Counted from the first letter of the stretch, positions 15,970 to 25,538 are shown. The stretch is 42,249 bases of DNA from Spirulina sp. CCY15215 (GCF_016888125.1 NZ_JACSWA010000433.1:1-42249), one strand, 5' to 3'. Translations and numbers: made by a program. Notes: generated from the sequence alone by a model not told the origin.

Positions 15970-16953
15970 ATGACATCCAAGCGGATTTTTATTACCGGTG
16001 GAAGTGGCTGTATCGGTCACTATATCGCCGAAAATTTAATTCAAAACACTCAACACGAACTATTTTTTCTGGTTAGAAATCCTCAAAAAGTAGGGTTTGA
16101 TTATAAAGTTCGTCCCGGTGTGAATATCCTGCATGGGGACTTACGGGAAATCGATCGCTTTGCGGATTTACTTAAAACAATAGATGTCGCCATTCTAGCA
16201 GCGAGTGCCTGGGGAGGAGCTTCGGAAGTATTAGATACTAATGTTATTAAAACAACCCGTTTAATGAACTTATTGGATGTTAATAAATGTCAGCAAGTTC
16301 TTTATTTTTCTACAGCTAGTATTCTCAATCATAATAATCAAATTCTCAAAGAAGCAAGCGAGTTGGGAACAGATTATATCCGTTCTAAATACGATTGTTT
16401 AACCCAACTGCCTCGCCTCAAAATTGCTGATAAAATTACTGTATTATTTCCTACTTTAGTCTTTGGGGGCAATGGTAAAAACAAACCCTATTCGCATATT
16501 TCGGCTGGTTTTGTCGATGCCATGAAATGGGTTGGCTTGGCACGTTGGTTCAAAGCTGATGGCAGTTTTCACATTGTTCATGCCCAAGATATCGCCAATG
16601 TTGTCGGGTATTTAGTTGATAATCCTATTCCTTATAATGCGATCGATCAGTTAGATGATATTTATATTAAGCAATTGGTTTTAGGTAGTCAACCTATCAC
16701 TTTAAATGAAATGATAAAAGAAGCGTGTCAGTATCTAGGCAAGAGAATTTATTTCCAAATTCCTTTATCAATATGGCTGGCTAATATTTTGATTAAGATA
16801 TTTCATATCCAACTTGCCCCTTGGGATCGTTTTTGTATGAATTATCGCCATTTTACTTGCAAAAATCCTGTTCTTCCTTCAACATTTGGACAATCTGATT
16901 ATTGTCCGACTTTCTCAGATTTAATGAGAATTAGTGGAGTTCAAAAACGATGA
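15970..16953 (+). CDS. NAD-dependent epimerase/dehydratase-like protein, 327 aa
   Basis: This is an extended short-chain dehydrogenase fold. The N-terminal Rossmann motif is [12 protein letters not shown] (TGxxGxxG), followed by a GDLRE segment after the third strand, an STAS active-site serine region and a YIRSK sequence that supplies the catalytic Tyr-x-x-x-Lys. Such proteins act on nucleotide sugars, flavonoid-like or steroid-like substrates; the substrate cannot be read. The last 80 residues are rich in aromatic and Ile residues. ATG 15970 is preferred to a GTG at 15958. The stop overlaps the ureG start by 4 bp (ATGA), so the two are translationally coupled, an unexpected pairing. Confidence 0.88.
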   Translation: MTSKRIFITGGSGCIGHYIAENLIQNTQHELFFLVRNPQKVGFDYKVRPGVNILHGDLREIDRFADLLKTIDVAILAASAWGGASEVLDTNVIKTTRLMNLLDVNKCQQVLYFSTASILNHNNQILKEASELGTDYIRSKYDCLTQLPRLKIADKITVLFPTLVFGGNGKNKPYSHISAGFVDAMKWVGLARWFKADGSFHIVHAQDIANVVGYLVDNPIPYNAIDQLDDIYIKQLVLGSQPITLNEMIKEACQYLGKRIYFQIPLSIWLANILIKIFHIQLAPWDRFCMNYRHFTCKNPVLPSTFGQSDYCPTFSDLMRISGVQKR

Positions 16954-17546
16954 CAGCTTTTCGGATTGGAATTGCAGGTCCAGTAGGATCGGGAAAAACT
17001 GCTTTATTAGATAGTTTGTGTAAAGCATTGCGAGATAAGTATCAAATTGCGGCGGTGACGAATGATATTTATACTCAAGAAGATGCTCAGTTTTTAGTGC
17101 GATCGCAGGCTTTGTCAAGCGATCGCATTCTGGGAGTAGAAACGGGAGGTTGTCCTCATACAGCTATTCGTGAAGATGCGTCTATGAATTTGGTGGCGAT
17201 CGAATCTCTTGAGGAGAAATTTACCTCTTTAGATTTTGTCTTTTTGGAGAGTGGGGGGGACAATTTAGCGGCGACTTTTAGCCCAGAATTGGTCGATTTA
17301 ACTATTTATGTTATTGATGTCGCCGCAGGGGATAAAATTCCTCGTAAAGGGGGTCCTGGTATCACCAAATCAGATTTATTGATTATTAATAAAATCGATC
17401 TTGCGCCTTTTGTGGGTGCAAGTTTACAGGTGATGGAAAGAGACGCAAAAAAAATGCGCGGCGATCGCCCTTTTGTCTTCACTAACCTGAAAACACAACA
17501 AGGACTAGATTTTATTATTGATTTTGTTCTCAAAAATAAGGTTTAG
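16950..17546 (+). CDS. ureG: Urease accessory GTPase UreG, 198 aa
   Basis: UreG uses GTP hydrolysis to deliver nickel into apo-urease together with UreD, UreF and UreE. The P-loop is GPVGSGKT (residues 10-17). The nickel-binding Cys-Pro-His is in [11 protein letters not shown], and the family segments [21 protein letters not shown] and INKIDLAP are all present. CPH and the Arg-Lys-Gly-Gly stretch separate it from the related HypB. No other urease gene lies in the window; urease genes are commonly scattered in cyanobacteria. The ATG overlaps the preceding stop by 4 bp. Confidence 0.97.
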   Translation: MTAFRIGIAGPVGSGKTALLDSLCKALRDKYQIAAVTNDIYTQEDAQFLVRSQALSSDRILGVETGGCPHTAIREDASMNLVAIESLEEKFTSLDFVFLESGGDNLAATFSPELVDLTIYVIDVAAGDKIPRKGGPGITKSDLLIINKIDLAPFVGASLQVMERDAKKMRGDRPFVFTNLKTQQGLDFIIDFVLKNKV

Positions 17547-17635
17547 GGATTTGCATTTCAATGCGATCGCATTTCTTTCTCTAACTATTATCGATCGCCA
17601 TCCTATCCCCAAAATCCTGCTCAAATCCAAGCAAT

Positions 17636-18205
17636 TTATCCCGTCAAAATCTCATCATAAATCTCTGCTATTGTCAAGGTTAAACCCACTGAATTTAACT
17701 CTAAAATATCATTCTCCTCTAAGATTTCCAGAGACCAATTTCCGGCTGTATTCCGTCGATAAACTTCCACCCTCATTTCCGTTTGAGAAACGAGGATATA
17801 TTCCTGTAAACTGGGCAAACTTTGATAATTTAGCCGTTTTTCTCGCCGATCTAAACTTTGAGTGGAAGGAGAAAGCACCTCAACAATTAAACACGGACGA
17901 GTTTTATAATATCTTTCCGTATCTTGGGGGTTGCAAGTTACCATGACATCGGGATAATAAAAAAGATCCGCAGTATTTTCAGCAATGGGCATATTGACTT
18001 TCATCTCTGACATGAAAGTTTTACAACCACTCCCCCGTAAATGAAAATTTAAGAGACTGGCAATATTGAGAGTAATACGATTATGTTCTTCGCTACCACC
18101 AGACATAGCGAATATTTGACCGCTAAGATATTCATGGCGAATGGGACTTATTTTTTCCCCTTCAAGATAGTCTGGTACAGAAATAAATGCTGTAGAAAGT
18201 TTCAT
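17636..18205 (-). CDS. Uma2 family (DUF820) endonuclease-like protein, 189 aa
   Basis: The protein has the Uma2/DUF820 layout common in cyanobacterial genomes in many copies. It starts with an HEYLSGQIFAMSGG segment, and the PD-(D/E)xK-like core reads YYPDVMV, then CLIVEVLSPST and a DRREKRLNYQSL helix. The Asp of PDVMV and the Glu of VEV would bind metal. Biological role is unknown; the family has been linked to mobile or selfish DNA only by its numbers. It is a single gene read toward ureG, with 89 bp of unremarkable sequence between. Confidence 0.88.
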   Translation of the reverse strand: MKLSTAFISVPDYLEGEKISPIRHEYLSGQIFAMSGGSEEHNRITLNIASLLNFHLRGSGCKTFMSEMKVNMPIAENTADLFYYPDVMVTCNPQDTERYYKTRPCLIVEVLSPSTQSLDRREKRLNYQSLPSLQEYILVSQTEMRVEVYRRNTAGNWSLEILEENDILELNSVGLTLTIAEIYDEILTG

Positions 18206-18261
18206 AAGTTTGTCCTATTTTACAAGAACCATCCCGATTATATCAAATCCGGTTCACGGTA

Positions 18262-20076
18262 TTAAAGTTGCAACAATTTTAATACCTCATCGGTAATTTC
18301 CTTGGCTTGCTGCGATCGCCCTAATTCTGCAAGTCGCGTGGCGATAGAACTTAAAAGAAGTGCTTTTTGATCTTTTTTTTCTAAAGTTCCTGCGATGCTC
18401 AGAGCATTAGTGAGAGACATGATCGCCTCTGGTTTCCGATCTTGGTGATCGAGTTGAATAGCTAGAAAAATTAACACGCCAATTTTTTCAATTTCATTCC
18501 CGACTAAAGCAATAAATTCTAAAGATTCGGTCATTTTTCCGGCTTCTGCTAGGGTGTAGGTGACATCGCGTAAGGTATTAGTTTTATCTTCTACATTTGG
18601 CGATCTTTGCAACATTTCTAGGGCGATATCGTAGGCTTCAATTTCTAGGAAAGGAAGAACAATTAGGCTTAAGAGATAATCTTTTCTGCTAGATTCGGTT
18701 AAGTTGTCCCAAAGTTGTAGGGTTTGTTCTCTGATTTTTGGGGCGGTTTCTAGCTGTCCTTTTTGCTGTAGTTGTAGGGCGATCGCGCTGAGGGTGAGGA
18801 TTTTAAATTCTGTTCCTTGTATCTCTTCGGAAATTTTTAAAGCGCGATCAAATTGTTCTTTTTCTGCTAAAGTTGTAGCAATATTTTTTAAGGTTTCATC
18901 TCGATCTGAGAAGGATTGAATCAGTTTTAAGGCGCGATCGCTGTCTCCGTTTTCTGCTAAGTTAATAGCAATTTCTCGAATAGCTATTTCTTGCAGTCCT
19001 GAAACATCAATATTTTGAGTGATTTCTAAGGCGCGATCGAACTGTTTTGCTTCTCCTAAATAACGGGAAATATAAAACAAGGTTTCTGTTTTTAGGGAGG
19101 GGTTAGAAATGCGATCGCTTAGTTTTAAAGCGAGATCGAATTCTTCCCCTCGGGCGAGAGAACTAGCTAAGTTTTTAAAAACCGCATCGGTTTCTTGATT
19201 GGCTTCTAATTGCGGGAGTAATTTATTGAGGCGATCAAATTCTTTTTCTCCGCGATCGCCTTCTCCCATTGCAATATATTTTAAGCCAATCAACCCTAAA
19301 GCCTCAACTCGATCTAAAGGACTTTCTAGCCTTTCTACGACTTCTAGAGCTTGTTCTAGTTCCCCTTGTTCTGTTAAAGTTAAGGCCACCAATAATGTTA
19401 AATCTTGCCGATCGCCATCGTTATCTAAAACCGTTATAATTTCGGCAATGCGATCGCTGTTTCCTTGTTCTGCAAATCCTAAAGCCATGCCTCGCAGGTT
19501 AATATAAGGAAGGAGTTCTGTTTGGCGATCGCGAATAATTTCCCAAGCGCGATCGTAGTCGTTATTGTCGATCGCAGCCTGCAAAAATAGCAAGAGAATT
19601 TGTTTATCATCACTGTTCATTAATTGCACAATTTCCCAAGCGCGATCGCCGTTATCTTCAACCATTAAACTGCGAAAAATACCAGCTAATAAAGTCGTAT
19701 CTCCTAGGCTAAAAGTCTGTAGCAAATCCAAAGCTAATTTAACTTCTCCCTTTCTTGTTAACCGCAAAACCAACTCAGATAAAGTTTGTTTTTGCAGAAA
19801 TGGATCTTCAATGCTACGAAAAATATCGAGACTGCGATCGCGATCGCCGATTTCCAGTAAGGCGATCGATAAACTTCCCAAAGCCCCATTTTTCCAAATC
19901 AACTCTTCTTCAGAAGTTACATTTTGCGCCAATTTTGTCGAGGGGGTATTGTTCGTGAAATCCTTGAATAATTGCTCTGATTTCTCTCTGGCTAAACCAA
20001 CCGCATTGAGGGGAAAATTGAGGGGAAATAAGAACAGAATAGAGACAAAAATAAAAAGGCGTAAAACTTTCATCAT
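18262..20076 (-). CDS. Exported TPR-like helical repeat protein, 604 aa
   Basis: A signal peptide (MMKVLRLFIFVSILFLFPL, then small residues) suggests export to the periplasm or thylakoid lumen. The rest is built of helical repeats of roughly 35 residues with a recurring Asp-Arg-Ala-Leu-x-(I/L) helix (for example SDRALKLIQSF, FDRALKISEEI, YDRAWEIIRD), resembling degenerate tetratricopeptide repeats. TPR-like repeats bind other proteins; no enzymatic domain is seen. Many DRA codons coincide with HIP1-like GCGATCG sequence. I chose the tandem ATG at 20076/20073 before the signal peptide; an ATG at 20115 would add 13 polar residues. It is monocistronic and divergent from the J-domain gene. Confidence 0.85.
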   Translation of the reverse strand: MMKVLRLFIFVSILFLFPLNFPLNAVGLAREKSEQLFKDFTNNTPSTKLAQNVTSEEELIWKNGALGSLSIALLEIGDRDRSLDIFRSIEDPFLQKQTLSELVLRLTRKGEVKLALDLLQTFSLGDTTLLAGIFRSLMVEDNGDRAWEIVQLMNSDDKQILLLFLQAAIDNNDYDRAWEIIRDRQTELLPYINLRGMALGFAEQGNSDRIAEIITVLDNDGDRQDLTLLVALTLTEQGELEQALEVVERLESPLDRVEALGLIGLKYIAMGEGDRGEKEFDRLNKLLPQLEANQETDAVFKNLASSLARGEEFDLALKLSDRISNPSLKTETLFYISRYLGEAKQFDRALEITQNIDVSGLQEIAIREIAINLAENGDSDRALKLIQSFSDRDETLKNIATTLAEKEQFDRALKISEEIQGTEFKILTLSAIALQLQQKGQLETAPKIREQTLQLWDNLTESSRKDYLLSLIVLPFLEIEAYDIALEMLQRSPNVEDKTNTLRDVTYTLAEAGKMTESLEFIALVGNEIEKIGVLIFLAIQLDHQDRKPEAIMSLTNALSIAGTLEKKDQKALLLSSIATRLAELGRSQQAKEITDEVLKLLQL

Positions 20077-20117
20077 CCAATAATTAGAGATTGTGCTTTT
20101 CCTAATTATAATCATAA

Positions 20118-20165
20118 GCGATCGCCTTCAGAGGATTGGGGACTTCGCGATCGCTTGGCGATCGC
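20118..20165. repeat. Cluster of three HIP1 octamers
   Basis: GCGATCGC occurs at 20118-20125, 20147-20154 and 20158-20165 in the short divergent region between the TPR-like gene and the J-domain gene. HIP1 is widespread in the window; three copies in 48 bp is dense. Confidence 0.8.
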
Positions 20166-20253
20166 CTGCTTTAAGAAAATTAAAGAAGAGGAAGTAGAGG
20201 AATCCGATCGCGGGTACAATGTTGGATTAGGATTATCGAGCCAACACTTTTCC

Positions 20254-20787
20254 ATGAGTCAGAGCGGATTTAACCCCAGAACCAGCGATCGCAGGGTATC
20301 GGCACAGACGCGCATTGCTAATAGTTATTATGCGCGTTTGGGTTTACATCCTTCTGCTTCTGTTATTGAAATCAGACGGGCATATTGGCGGTTAAGCAAG
20401 CGCTATCATCCCGATACGACGACATTATCCCCTGAAGTTGCCACAGTTAAATTTCAAAATCTGAATGAAGCCTATGCAACTTTGAGCGATCGCGAGGGTC
20501 GTTTGCTTTATGATAGTAAAATTGGTTATTCCCGTTTCTATGTTGTGCAATCGCGATCGCATTTTTCTTGGCAGGAAGAGGAAGAAGAAGAGTATAATCA
20601 TTCTGCTTATCTCGATCCTAGCGATCGCCCTCTTTCAGGAGGAGAATTATTCGCTTTATTTATTTTGGGTGTAACCTTTCTCGGTTGCATCTTGTTGGCG
20701 ATCGCCGTAGGCTTAACCCGAGGGGAAACTGCTTTACAAATTCCGGTTGCTTTGCTTTCTTTTCTGTACCCAAACTCTAGTTTTTAA
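20254..20787 (+). CDS. J-domain (DnaJ-type) membrane protein, 177 aa
   Basis: An N-terminal J domain (about residues 24-90) carries the essential His-Pro-Asp at 52-54 (KRYHPDTTT), so it should stimulate an Hsp70. A patch of six Glu follows near residue 110. A hydrophobic helix (LFALFILGVTFLGCILLAIA) lies close to the C-terminus and would anchor the J domain to a membrane. ATG 20254 is chosen; the longer frame from a TTG at 20155 runs through the HIP1 cluster. The next gene, DUF3143, starts one base after the stop, so the pair is an operon. Confidence 0.9.
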   Translation: MSQSGFNPRTSDRRVSAQTRIANSYYARLGLHPSASVIEIRRAYWRLSKRYHPDTTTLSPEVATVKFQNLNEAYATLSDREGRLLYDSKIGYSRFYVVQSRSHFSWQEEEEEEYNHSAYLDPSDRPLSGGELFALFILGVTFLGCILLAIAVGLTRGETALQIPVALLSFLYPNSSF

Positions 20788-20788
20788 A

Positions 20789-21067
20789 ATGTCTATGGTA
20801 TTACCCAACCCCGATACACCCCTTTACAATCATCCCCTGCCAGAAATTGAAAATTGGCTGCTTGATTTAGGGTGTCAACAAGATCGAAAACAATTAAATT
20901 GCTGGAATATCGAACGTCCAACATGGCAAGCAGAATTATGTTTGGATGTGGAAGATTTATCAATTCGCTATCTCAAAGCAGGAGAAGGAATGCGCGATAT
21001 TGTACGATCTTTTAAATATTCTCTCAGTCGTGCTGATATTGAAGCGGCTGTGTTTTCCGGTCCGTAG
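20789..21067 (+). CDS. DUF3143 family protein, 92 aa
   Basis: This is a small soluble protein with the DUF3143 pattern: NPDTPLYNHPLPEIENWL, then LGCQQD, RPTWQAELCLDVEDLSIRY and a C-terminal SFKYSLSRADIEAAVFSGP. The family is found in cyanobacteria and plastid relatives and has no assigned function. The ATG at 20789 comes one base after the J-domain stop. The pairing suggests a shared task with the membrane J protein, which is inference. Confidence 0.9.
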   Translation: MSMVLPNPDTPLYNHPLPEIENWLLDLGCQQDRKQLNCWNIERPTWQAELCLDVEDLSIRYLKAGEGMRDIVRSFKYSLSRADIEAAVFSGP

Positions 21068-21085
21068 ATGCTTCTTGATAGTTGT

Positions 21086-22921
21086 TTATTGATATCGCCA
21101 AAGTTTGATAGTTTTATCCCGAGAAGCTGTCGCAATAATTGGATTATTGGGTGCGATCGCAACAGCTTCAATGCCTAATTCATGGCCTTTAAGTTCGTGC
21201 AGCAGTTGACCTGTACCGGGATGCCAAATTCTGATAGTGCGATCGCTACTCCCGCTAACCAGTAAATTGCCTTCTGTGTTAATCGCAAGAGCATTAATAG
21301 CATCGGTATGACCTGTTAATTCTCGTAGTAATTTTCCTTGCTGTAAATCCCAGATTTTAATGGTTTTATCTTCACTCCCGCTAAACAAAATTTTACCGCT
21401 TGGACTCATCGCTAAAGCATTAATTTCTCCAGTATGACCCTGTAAGATTTGTTTAGTTTGATAACTTTTCATCTCCCAAATTCTAATCGTGCGATCGCTA
21501 CTTCCACTCACCAATAACTTACCATCAGAATTAAACACAAGACTGCGAATTTCTTGGGAATGTCCTGGTAATGTTTGCTCTAATTTTCTCGTTTCTACAT
21601 TCCAGATTTTAATTGTTTTATCGGCGCTACCACTGGCTAAAAATTGGCCATTTTTTGTTATAGCTAGAGTTTTAATCCAACCTGTATGTGCCTCAATTCT
21701 AGCGATTTCTTCCTTTAAATTCCAGAAGCAAATTTGATAATCCCAACTCCCACTAATTATTAAATTTGTTTGCGGATGAAAGACAATTTCCTCAATGGTG
21801 CTACAATGTCCCCTAAGCGTTGTAAGGTGGGCTATTCCCTTCTCTATATCCCAAAGCCGGATAGTGCGATCGGCTCCTCCACTGGCTAATCGCTTCCCGT
21901 TAGGGTGAAAAGCAAGGGCGTGAATCGAGCTAGAATGCCCCTCTAAGGTGCGAAAACCGTGCCAAGTGGGTTGTAAGGTCTTGAGGGAAGCAAAGGCGGT
22001 TTTTCTGCCAATTGGGGTCGGCGATCGCGTTTGCACTAGGGTCGGGATTAGGGTCTGTCCTGGGTGAAGGTCTTGATAAATTTCCTGTGCCGATTGATAG
22101 CGATCGCTGACTGCCTCGCAAAGCATTTTATTAATAACTTTTCTTAAGATAGGGTTGACAGGATTAACTAAATAGTCTTCCCAAGTCCAACTTCCTTCGG
22201 TATTACTGAAGAGATCGAAAGGATGAAAACCCGTGAGTAGATGAATGCAAATGACACCCAAACTGTACAGATCGCTGGCATAAACGGCTTTTCCCCGCAA
22301 TTGTTCTGGGGACACATAGGCCGCAGAACCGACGACAGTTCCAGTTTTGGCAAGGGCGGTTTTTGCTGTTACTTTGGATGTACTAAAATCTACCAAAAAT
22401 AATGTTTTTTCGGCAGTACGAATTAAGTTTTGAGGATTAATATCTCGGTGAATAATATGACAATCACAGACAAATTGTAGAATCGGTAAAACTTCTTCAA
22501 TAAGATTTTGAATCGTTGTTTCGTCGTAAATTTCTTCCGCAATGCTTTTACCTGCAATGAATTCTTGCACAAGAGTCGGAGAGAAATTATGAATATTAGG
22601 ATCGCTTTCAAAATAAGCGAGGAGTTGAGGAATATTGGGATGGAGTCCTAATGTTTGTAATTTTTGCGCTTCGTTACGAAAGTTAGCAAGACTTTCTGCT
22701 GGAGTCTCTTTGTTATGTTGAATTGCAATTTGTTTAATAATACACTGGGGTTTCTGAGGTTGAGTTTCATCAACCCCTAAAAAAGTGCGCCCAACTCCTC
22801 CTTTAACCATAAGAGTACGATAGCGATCGCCCAAGAGAAGTTTTGAGCCACAACTGAGACAAAAGCGGCTATTTTCAGGGTTTTGCGGTTTGCTACATTG
22901 TGGGTTTAAACAGTAGGTCAT
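21086..22921 (-). CDS. Kinase-like protein with zinc-ribbon N-terminus and seven WD40 repeats, 611 aa
   Basis: The first 30 residues match the GUN4 kinase module, with Cys4, Cys9, Cys21 and Cys24 at identical positions. The kinase-like domain (about 33-290) keeps the presumed ATP lysine (Lys63, IIKQ) and HRD (158-160). However, the glycine loop is shortened to VKGGVG, HRDIKPEN has become HRDINPQN (Lys to Asn at 162) and DFG has become DFS (178-180), so activity is doubtful. Residues of about 318-611 contain seven WD40 repeats, enough for one closed propeller, each ending near DRTIRIW or DKTIKIW. WD40 propellers bind partner proteins. The start is ATG 22921, the same MxYCLNPxC start as the other kinase; the longer frame begins at 22942. 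Confidence 0.92.
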   Translation of the reverse strand: MTYCLNPQCSKPQNPENSRFCLSCGSKLLLGDRYRTLMVKGGVGRTFLGVDETQPQKPQCIIKQIAIQHNKETPAESLANFRNEAQKLQTLGLHPNIPQLLAYFESDPNIHNFSPTLVQEFIAGKSIAEEIYDETTIQNLIEEVLPILQFVCDCHIIHRDINPQNLIRTAEKTLFLVDFSTSKVTAKTALAKTGTVVGSAAYVSPEQLRGKAVYASDLYSLGVICIHLLTGFHPFDLFSNTEGSWTWEDYLVNPVNPILRKVINKMLCEAVSDRYQSAQEIYQDLHPGQTLIPTLVQTRSPTPIGRKTAFASLKTLQPTWHGFRTLEGHSSSIHALAFHPNGKRLASGGADRTIRLWDIEKGIAHLTTLRGHCSTIEEIVFHPQTNLIISGSWDYQICFWNLKEEIARIEAHTGWIKTLAITKNGQFLASGSADKTIKIWNVETRKLEQTLPGHSQEIRSLVFNSDGKLLVSGSSDRTIRIWEMKSYQTKQILQGHTGEINALAMSPSGKILFSGSEDKTIKIWDLQQGKLLRELTGHTDAINALAINTEGNLLVSGSSDRTIRIWHPGTGQLLHELKGHELGIEAVAIAPNNPIIATASRDKTIKLWRYQ

Positions 22922-23017
22922 CGATCGCTTTTCTCTTAACAAAGAGTATTTCTTCTCATCTATTCAAAAACAAATTTATTTTCTGAGATGCACCCCTACA
23001 GGATTTCAGGCAATGAT

Positions 23018-25396
23018 TTATTGTGGGGGAAGGGGTACACCTTGCTGTTGCAATATTTGTCGCGCATCTTGACCCGGTGTGTAACTATAGCCATAGTTCG
23101 AGGTTTGCGAATCATTGAGAATGCGCGGTGAAACCAGAACAATTACCTCTGCCCTTTGATTTTCACGAATGGTGCGCCGGAAGAGGGCACCAATGATGGG
23201 AATATCTCCGAGAAGGGGAATTTTTTGGATCTGTAGTCGATCTTGATCCTGAATAATACCGCTCAAAATTAAGGTTTGACCATCTCGGATGCGGACTTCT
23301 CCAGAATTAAGGGTGCGAGAATTGAGCAAAGCAATTTGTTGACTGTCATCTCCTGCGGCAACCGTAGTATTTTGCCCAACGGTACTTACGGTTGGATTAA
23401 CTTGCATAGAAATAAAACCATTGTCATCAATACGACTCACAACAATCGCAAGCGTTAATCCTACTTCGGTTTTTTCAACGTTAGTTGTTGTTGTCACCGT
23501 GTTTCCTGTTGCTTCCCGTGTTGTTTCTACATTAGAAATGACTTCTTGGGTTAAATTGACCGTTGCTCCTTGACCTTCTTGGACGATGAGAGTTGGGTCT
23601 GTGAGAATTTTGGCATTGTTGTTTTGGATGGAGAATTGTAATTGGGCGAGGAAGGCATTAACAACATCGAAAGTGCCGCTATTAACAGGAGGGCGAAAAG
23701 GAATACCTGCTTGCGTTGTTCCTACTCCCTCAAAGGTCGTAACCGGATCCGAAGGTCCTGTTTCCCCGCGATCGATTTGGAAATCTATTGGTGCTGCTGC
23801 CCCCGTCCCATCTTGTAGCAGGGGAAGATTGGAGGAATCGGTTCCAAAGTTAATAATGCCAATACCATTAGAGTTAACAATTCCCGTGTCGTTAATACCC
23901 CAAGAAAAGCTCGAACCAAAACGACCAATATTATTTAGGTTAACATCAACAACTTTGACATTAATGGCAACTTGACGCAAACGAGCATCCAGTTGAGTGA
24001 GATAAGAACCTGCTATTGCAACAAGGTGGGGTTCACCGACTAATGTTATCGTATTTAAGCGACTATCAGGGGCAACAGATAAGCCTCTGAGAGGTTTTGG
24101 ACTGGAACTCTCTTGAGGAGATAACGATTGAATACTGGGAGATACAGCCGGAGTAGTGGATACTAGACCACCAGAAGCTGTCGTCTGTTCTCTTTCTCCA
24201 GGGGTAAATATTTGGGTTTCTGCCCCCAAATTCGTGAGATAGGATGCAGCATTGCTCGCTTGTACTTGATTCAATCGGAATGTACGGCTAATCACATCGC
24301 GAGCGGTTTCTGGCAGTTCCACTCCAACAAAAATTGTTCGTCCTTTGCGTACTGCTTGTAATCCTGTTGCTTGAATCACGTAGTTGAAGACATCCTGTAC
24401 GGGTTCGTCTTGTAAATCGAGGGAAATTGCTGGACCACCCCCCCCAGCAGATGCTCCTTCCGTACCCCCTGCACCGTCGGCAAAAATCAGATTGAGATCC
24501 GCCGATCGCGCCAACAAACCCAACACTTCTCGCACCGGGGCTTCCTGCAACACAATCCTCGGTACTCGCGCCGAAGTTCCCAAATCGAGAATTTGTTGAG
24601 AGACATTCACATTAGCCACCGCCATCGGACCCACTGGAGGCGGTACGGGTTGAGGTAATAAAGGGGGAACCGGAACGACGGGTTGAGCGGGTTGGGCGAG
24701 GGGTGCCGGGTTGCCTTCTAGGGTAATTTGCGGGTTAGGGGCGATCGCATCCGATCGCTGTGCTAGTTCAGCAAAAACGCTAGGGTCAAAAGGAGGAAGC
24801 TCGGGTTGGGGATCCGGTTGGGCAATGGGGGGAGCGCTTGCCGTTGCTGTCGGGTCGGGAGTAACCGGAGCTTGTTGCGGGAATTGCTGCTCTAAGGGCA
24901 ATTGCGAGGGTAAATCCTGGCTTGATGGGTTGGGATTGGGAACCGGGTCATTTTGCCTCTGTAAGCTCAAACGCTCGGTATTTCCAGGAGCAAAACTAAA
25001 GACGATCGCCCCCGCTTCTCGTTGTAAAACTTGTCCTTGGGGCTGGCGATCGCTTCCCGTCACCCTAACCACAACACTCTCGGAAGTTTCCTGCCACATT
25101 TCAATCAACGCAATACCCGCCACCGGATTAACCTGACTAAAAAGATTACCAGCAGGAAGAGACAACTGACTGTTTAAAATTGCCGCTTCCAAACGGTTCC
25201 CCGCTTTAGGCACCTGAATCACTTGAGGAACATCACTACTCCCCGCCGTTTCCAGAATCAATTGCACCCCAGAACTCGTAGGCTGTAACTGTACCCCCGT
25301 AATCTGAATATCCGCCGCCCGTGCAGCTTGGGAGGCAACCAAGACGATCGCCGCAGCCCCAGTTAAAATACCAACCGACTTTTGATAAACTCTCAC
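23018..25396 (-). CDS. pilQ: Type IV pilus secretin PilQ, 792 aa
   Basis: PilQ forms the outer-membrane ring through which the pilus emerges; in cyanobacteria pili drive phototactic motility and DNA uptake. There is a signal peptide ending near ASQAARA. An AMIN domain follows (about 28-140, peptidoglycan binding), then a Pro/Gln-rich linker (about 150-260), a secretin N-domain with a Gly/Ala-rich insert, and the secretin beta domain ending in SGEVRIRDGQTLILSGII and IPLLGDIPIIGALFRR. The start is a GTG at 25396, supported by a GAGGAG site six bases upstream. It is the last gene of pilM-N-O-Q; no pilP is present, as is usual in cyanobacteria. Confidence 0.96.
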   Translation of the reverse strand: MRVYQKSVGILTGAAAIVLVASQAARAADIQITGVQLQPTSSGVQLILETAGSSDVPQVIQVPKAGNRLEAAILNSQLSLPAGNLFSQVNPVAGIALIEMWQETSESVVVRVTGSDRQPQGQVLQREAGAIVFSFAPGNTERLSLQRQNDPVPNPNPSSQDLPSQLPLEQQFPQQAPVTPDPTATASAPPIAQPDPQPELPPFDPSVFAELAQRSDAIAPNPQITLEGNPAPLAQPAQPVVPVPPLLPQPVPPPVGPMAVANVNVSQQILDLGTSARVPRIVLQEAPVREVLGLLARSADLNLIFADGAGGTEGASAGGGGPAISLDLQDEPVQDVFNYVIQATGLQAVRKGRTIFVGVELPETARDVISRTFRLNQVQASNAASYLTNLGAETQIFTPGEREQTTASGGLVSTTPAVSPSIQSLSPQESSSPKPLRGLSVAPDSRLNTITLVGEPHLVAIAGSYLTQLDARLRQVAINVKVVDVNLNNIGRFGSSFSWGINDTGIVNSNGIGIINFGTDSSNLPLLQDGTGAAAPIDFQIDRGETGPSDPVTTFEGVGTTQAGIPFRPPVNSGTFDVVNAFLAQLQFSIQNNNAKILTDPTLIVQEGQGATVNLTQEVISNVETTREATGNTVTTTTNVEKTEVGLTLAIVVSRIDDNGFISMQVNPTVSTVGQNTTVAAGDDSQQIALLNSRTLNSGEVRIRDGQTLILSGIIQDQDRLQIQKIPLLGDIPIIGALFRRTIRENQRAEVIVLVSPRILNDSQTSNYGYSYTPGQDARQILQQQGVPLPPQ

Positions 25397-25538
25397 GATT
25401 TACTCCTCGACCAATTTGAACTGTAGTGAAAACCAGCAAAGAATCCAACCAAATTTGATTTTCCCTTGCTAATAACTTATCTCAATTTTGCCTTTTACCC
25501 AGAAATATAGTGCTTAATTTCTTGATTTCTACCCTTTT

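Noticed and set aside
16950-17546. HypB (hydrogenase nickel GTPase) instead of UreG
   Set aside because: [11 protein letters not shown] and [10 protein letters not shown] are UreG signatures, and no His-rich N-terminus is present.
17636-18205. Part of a restriction-modification or defence island
   Set aside because: Uma2-type genes occur singly and in many copies in cyanobacteria; no methylase, toxin-antitoxin or integrase gene is nearby.
24384-25136. Antisense frames in pilQ
   Set aside because: Gly/Ser/Cys-rich low-complexity products opposite the Pro/Gln-rich linker of pilQ; no independent signal.
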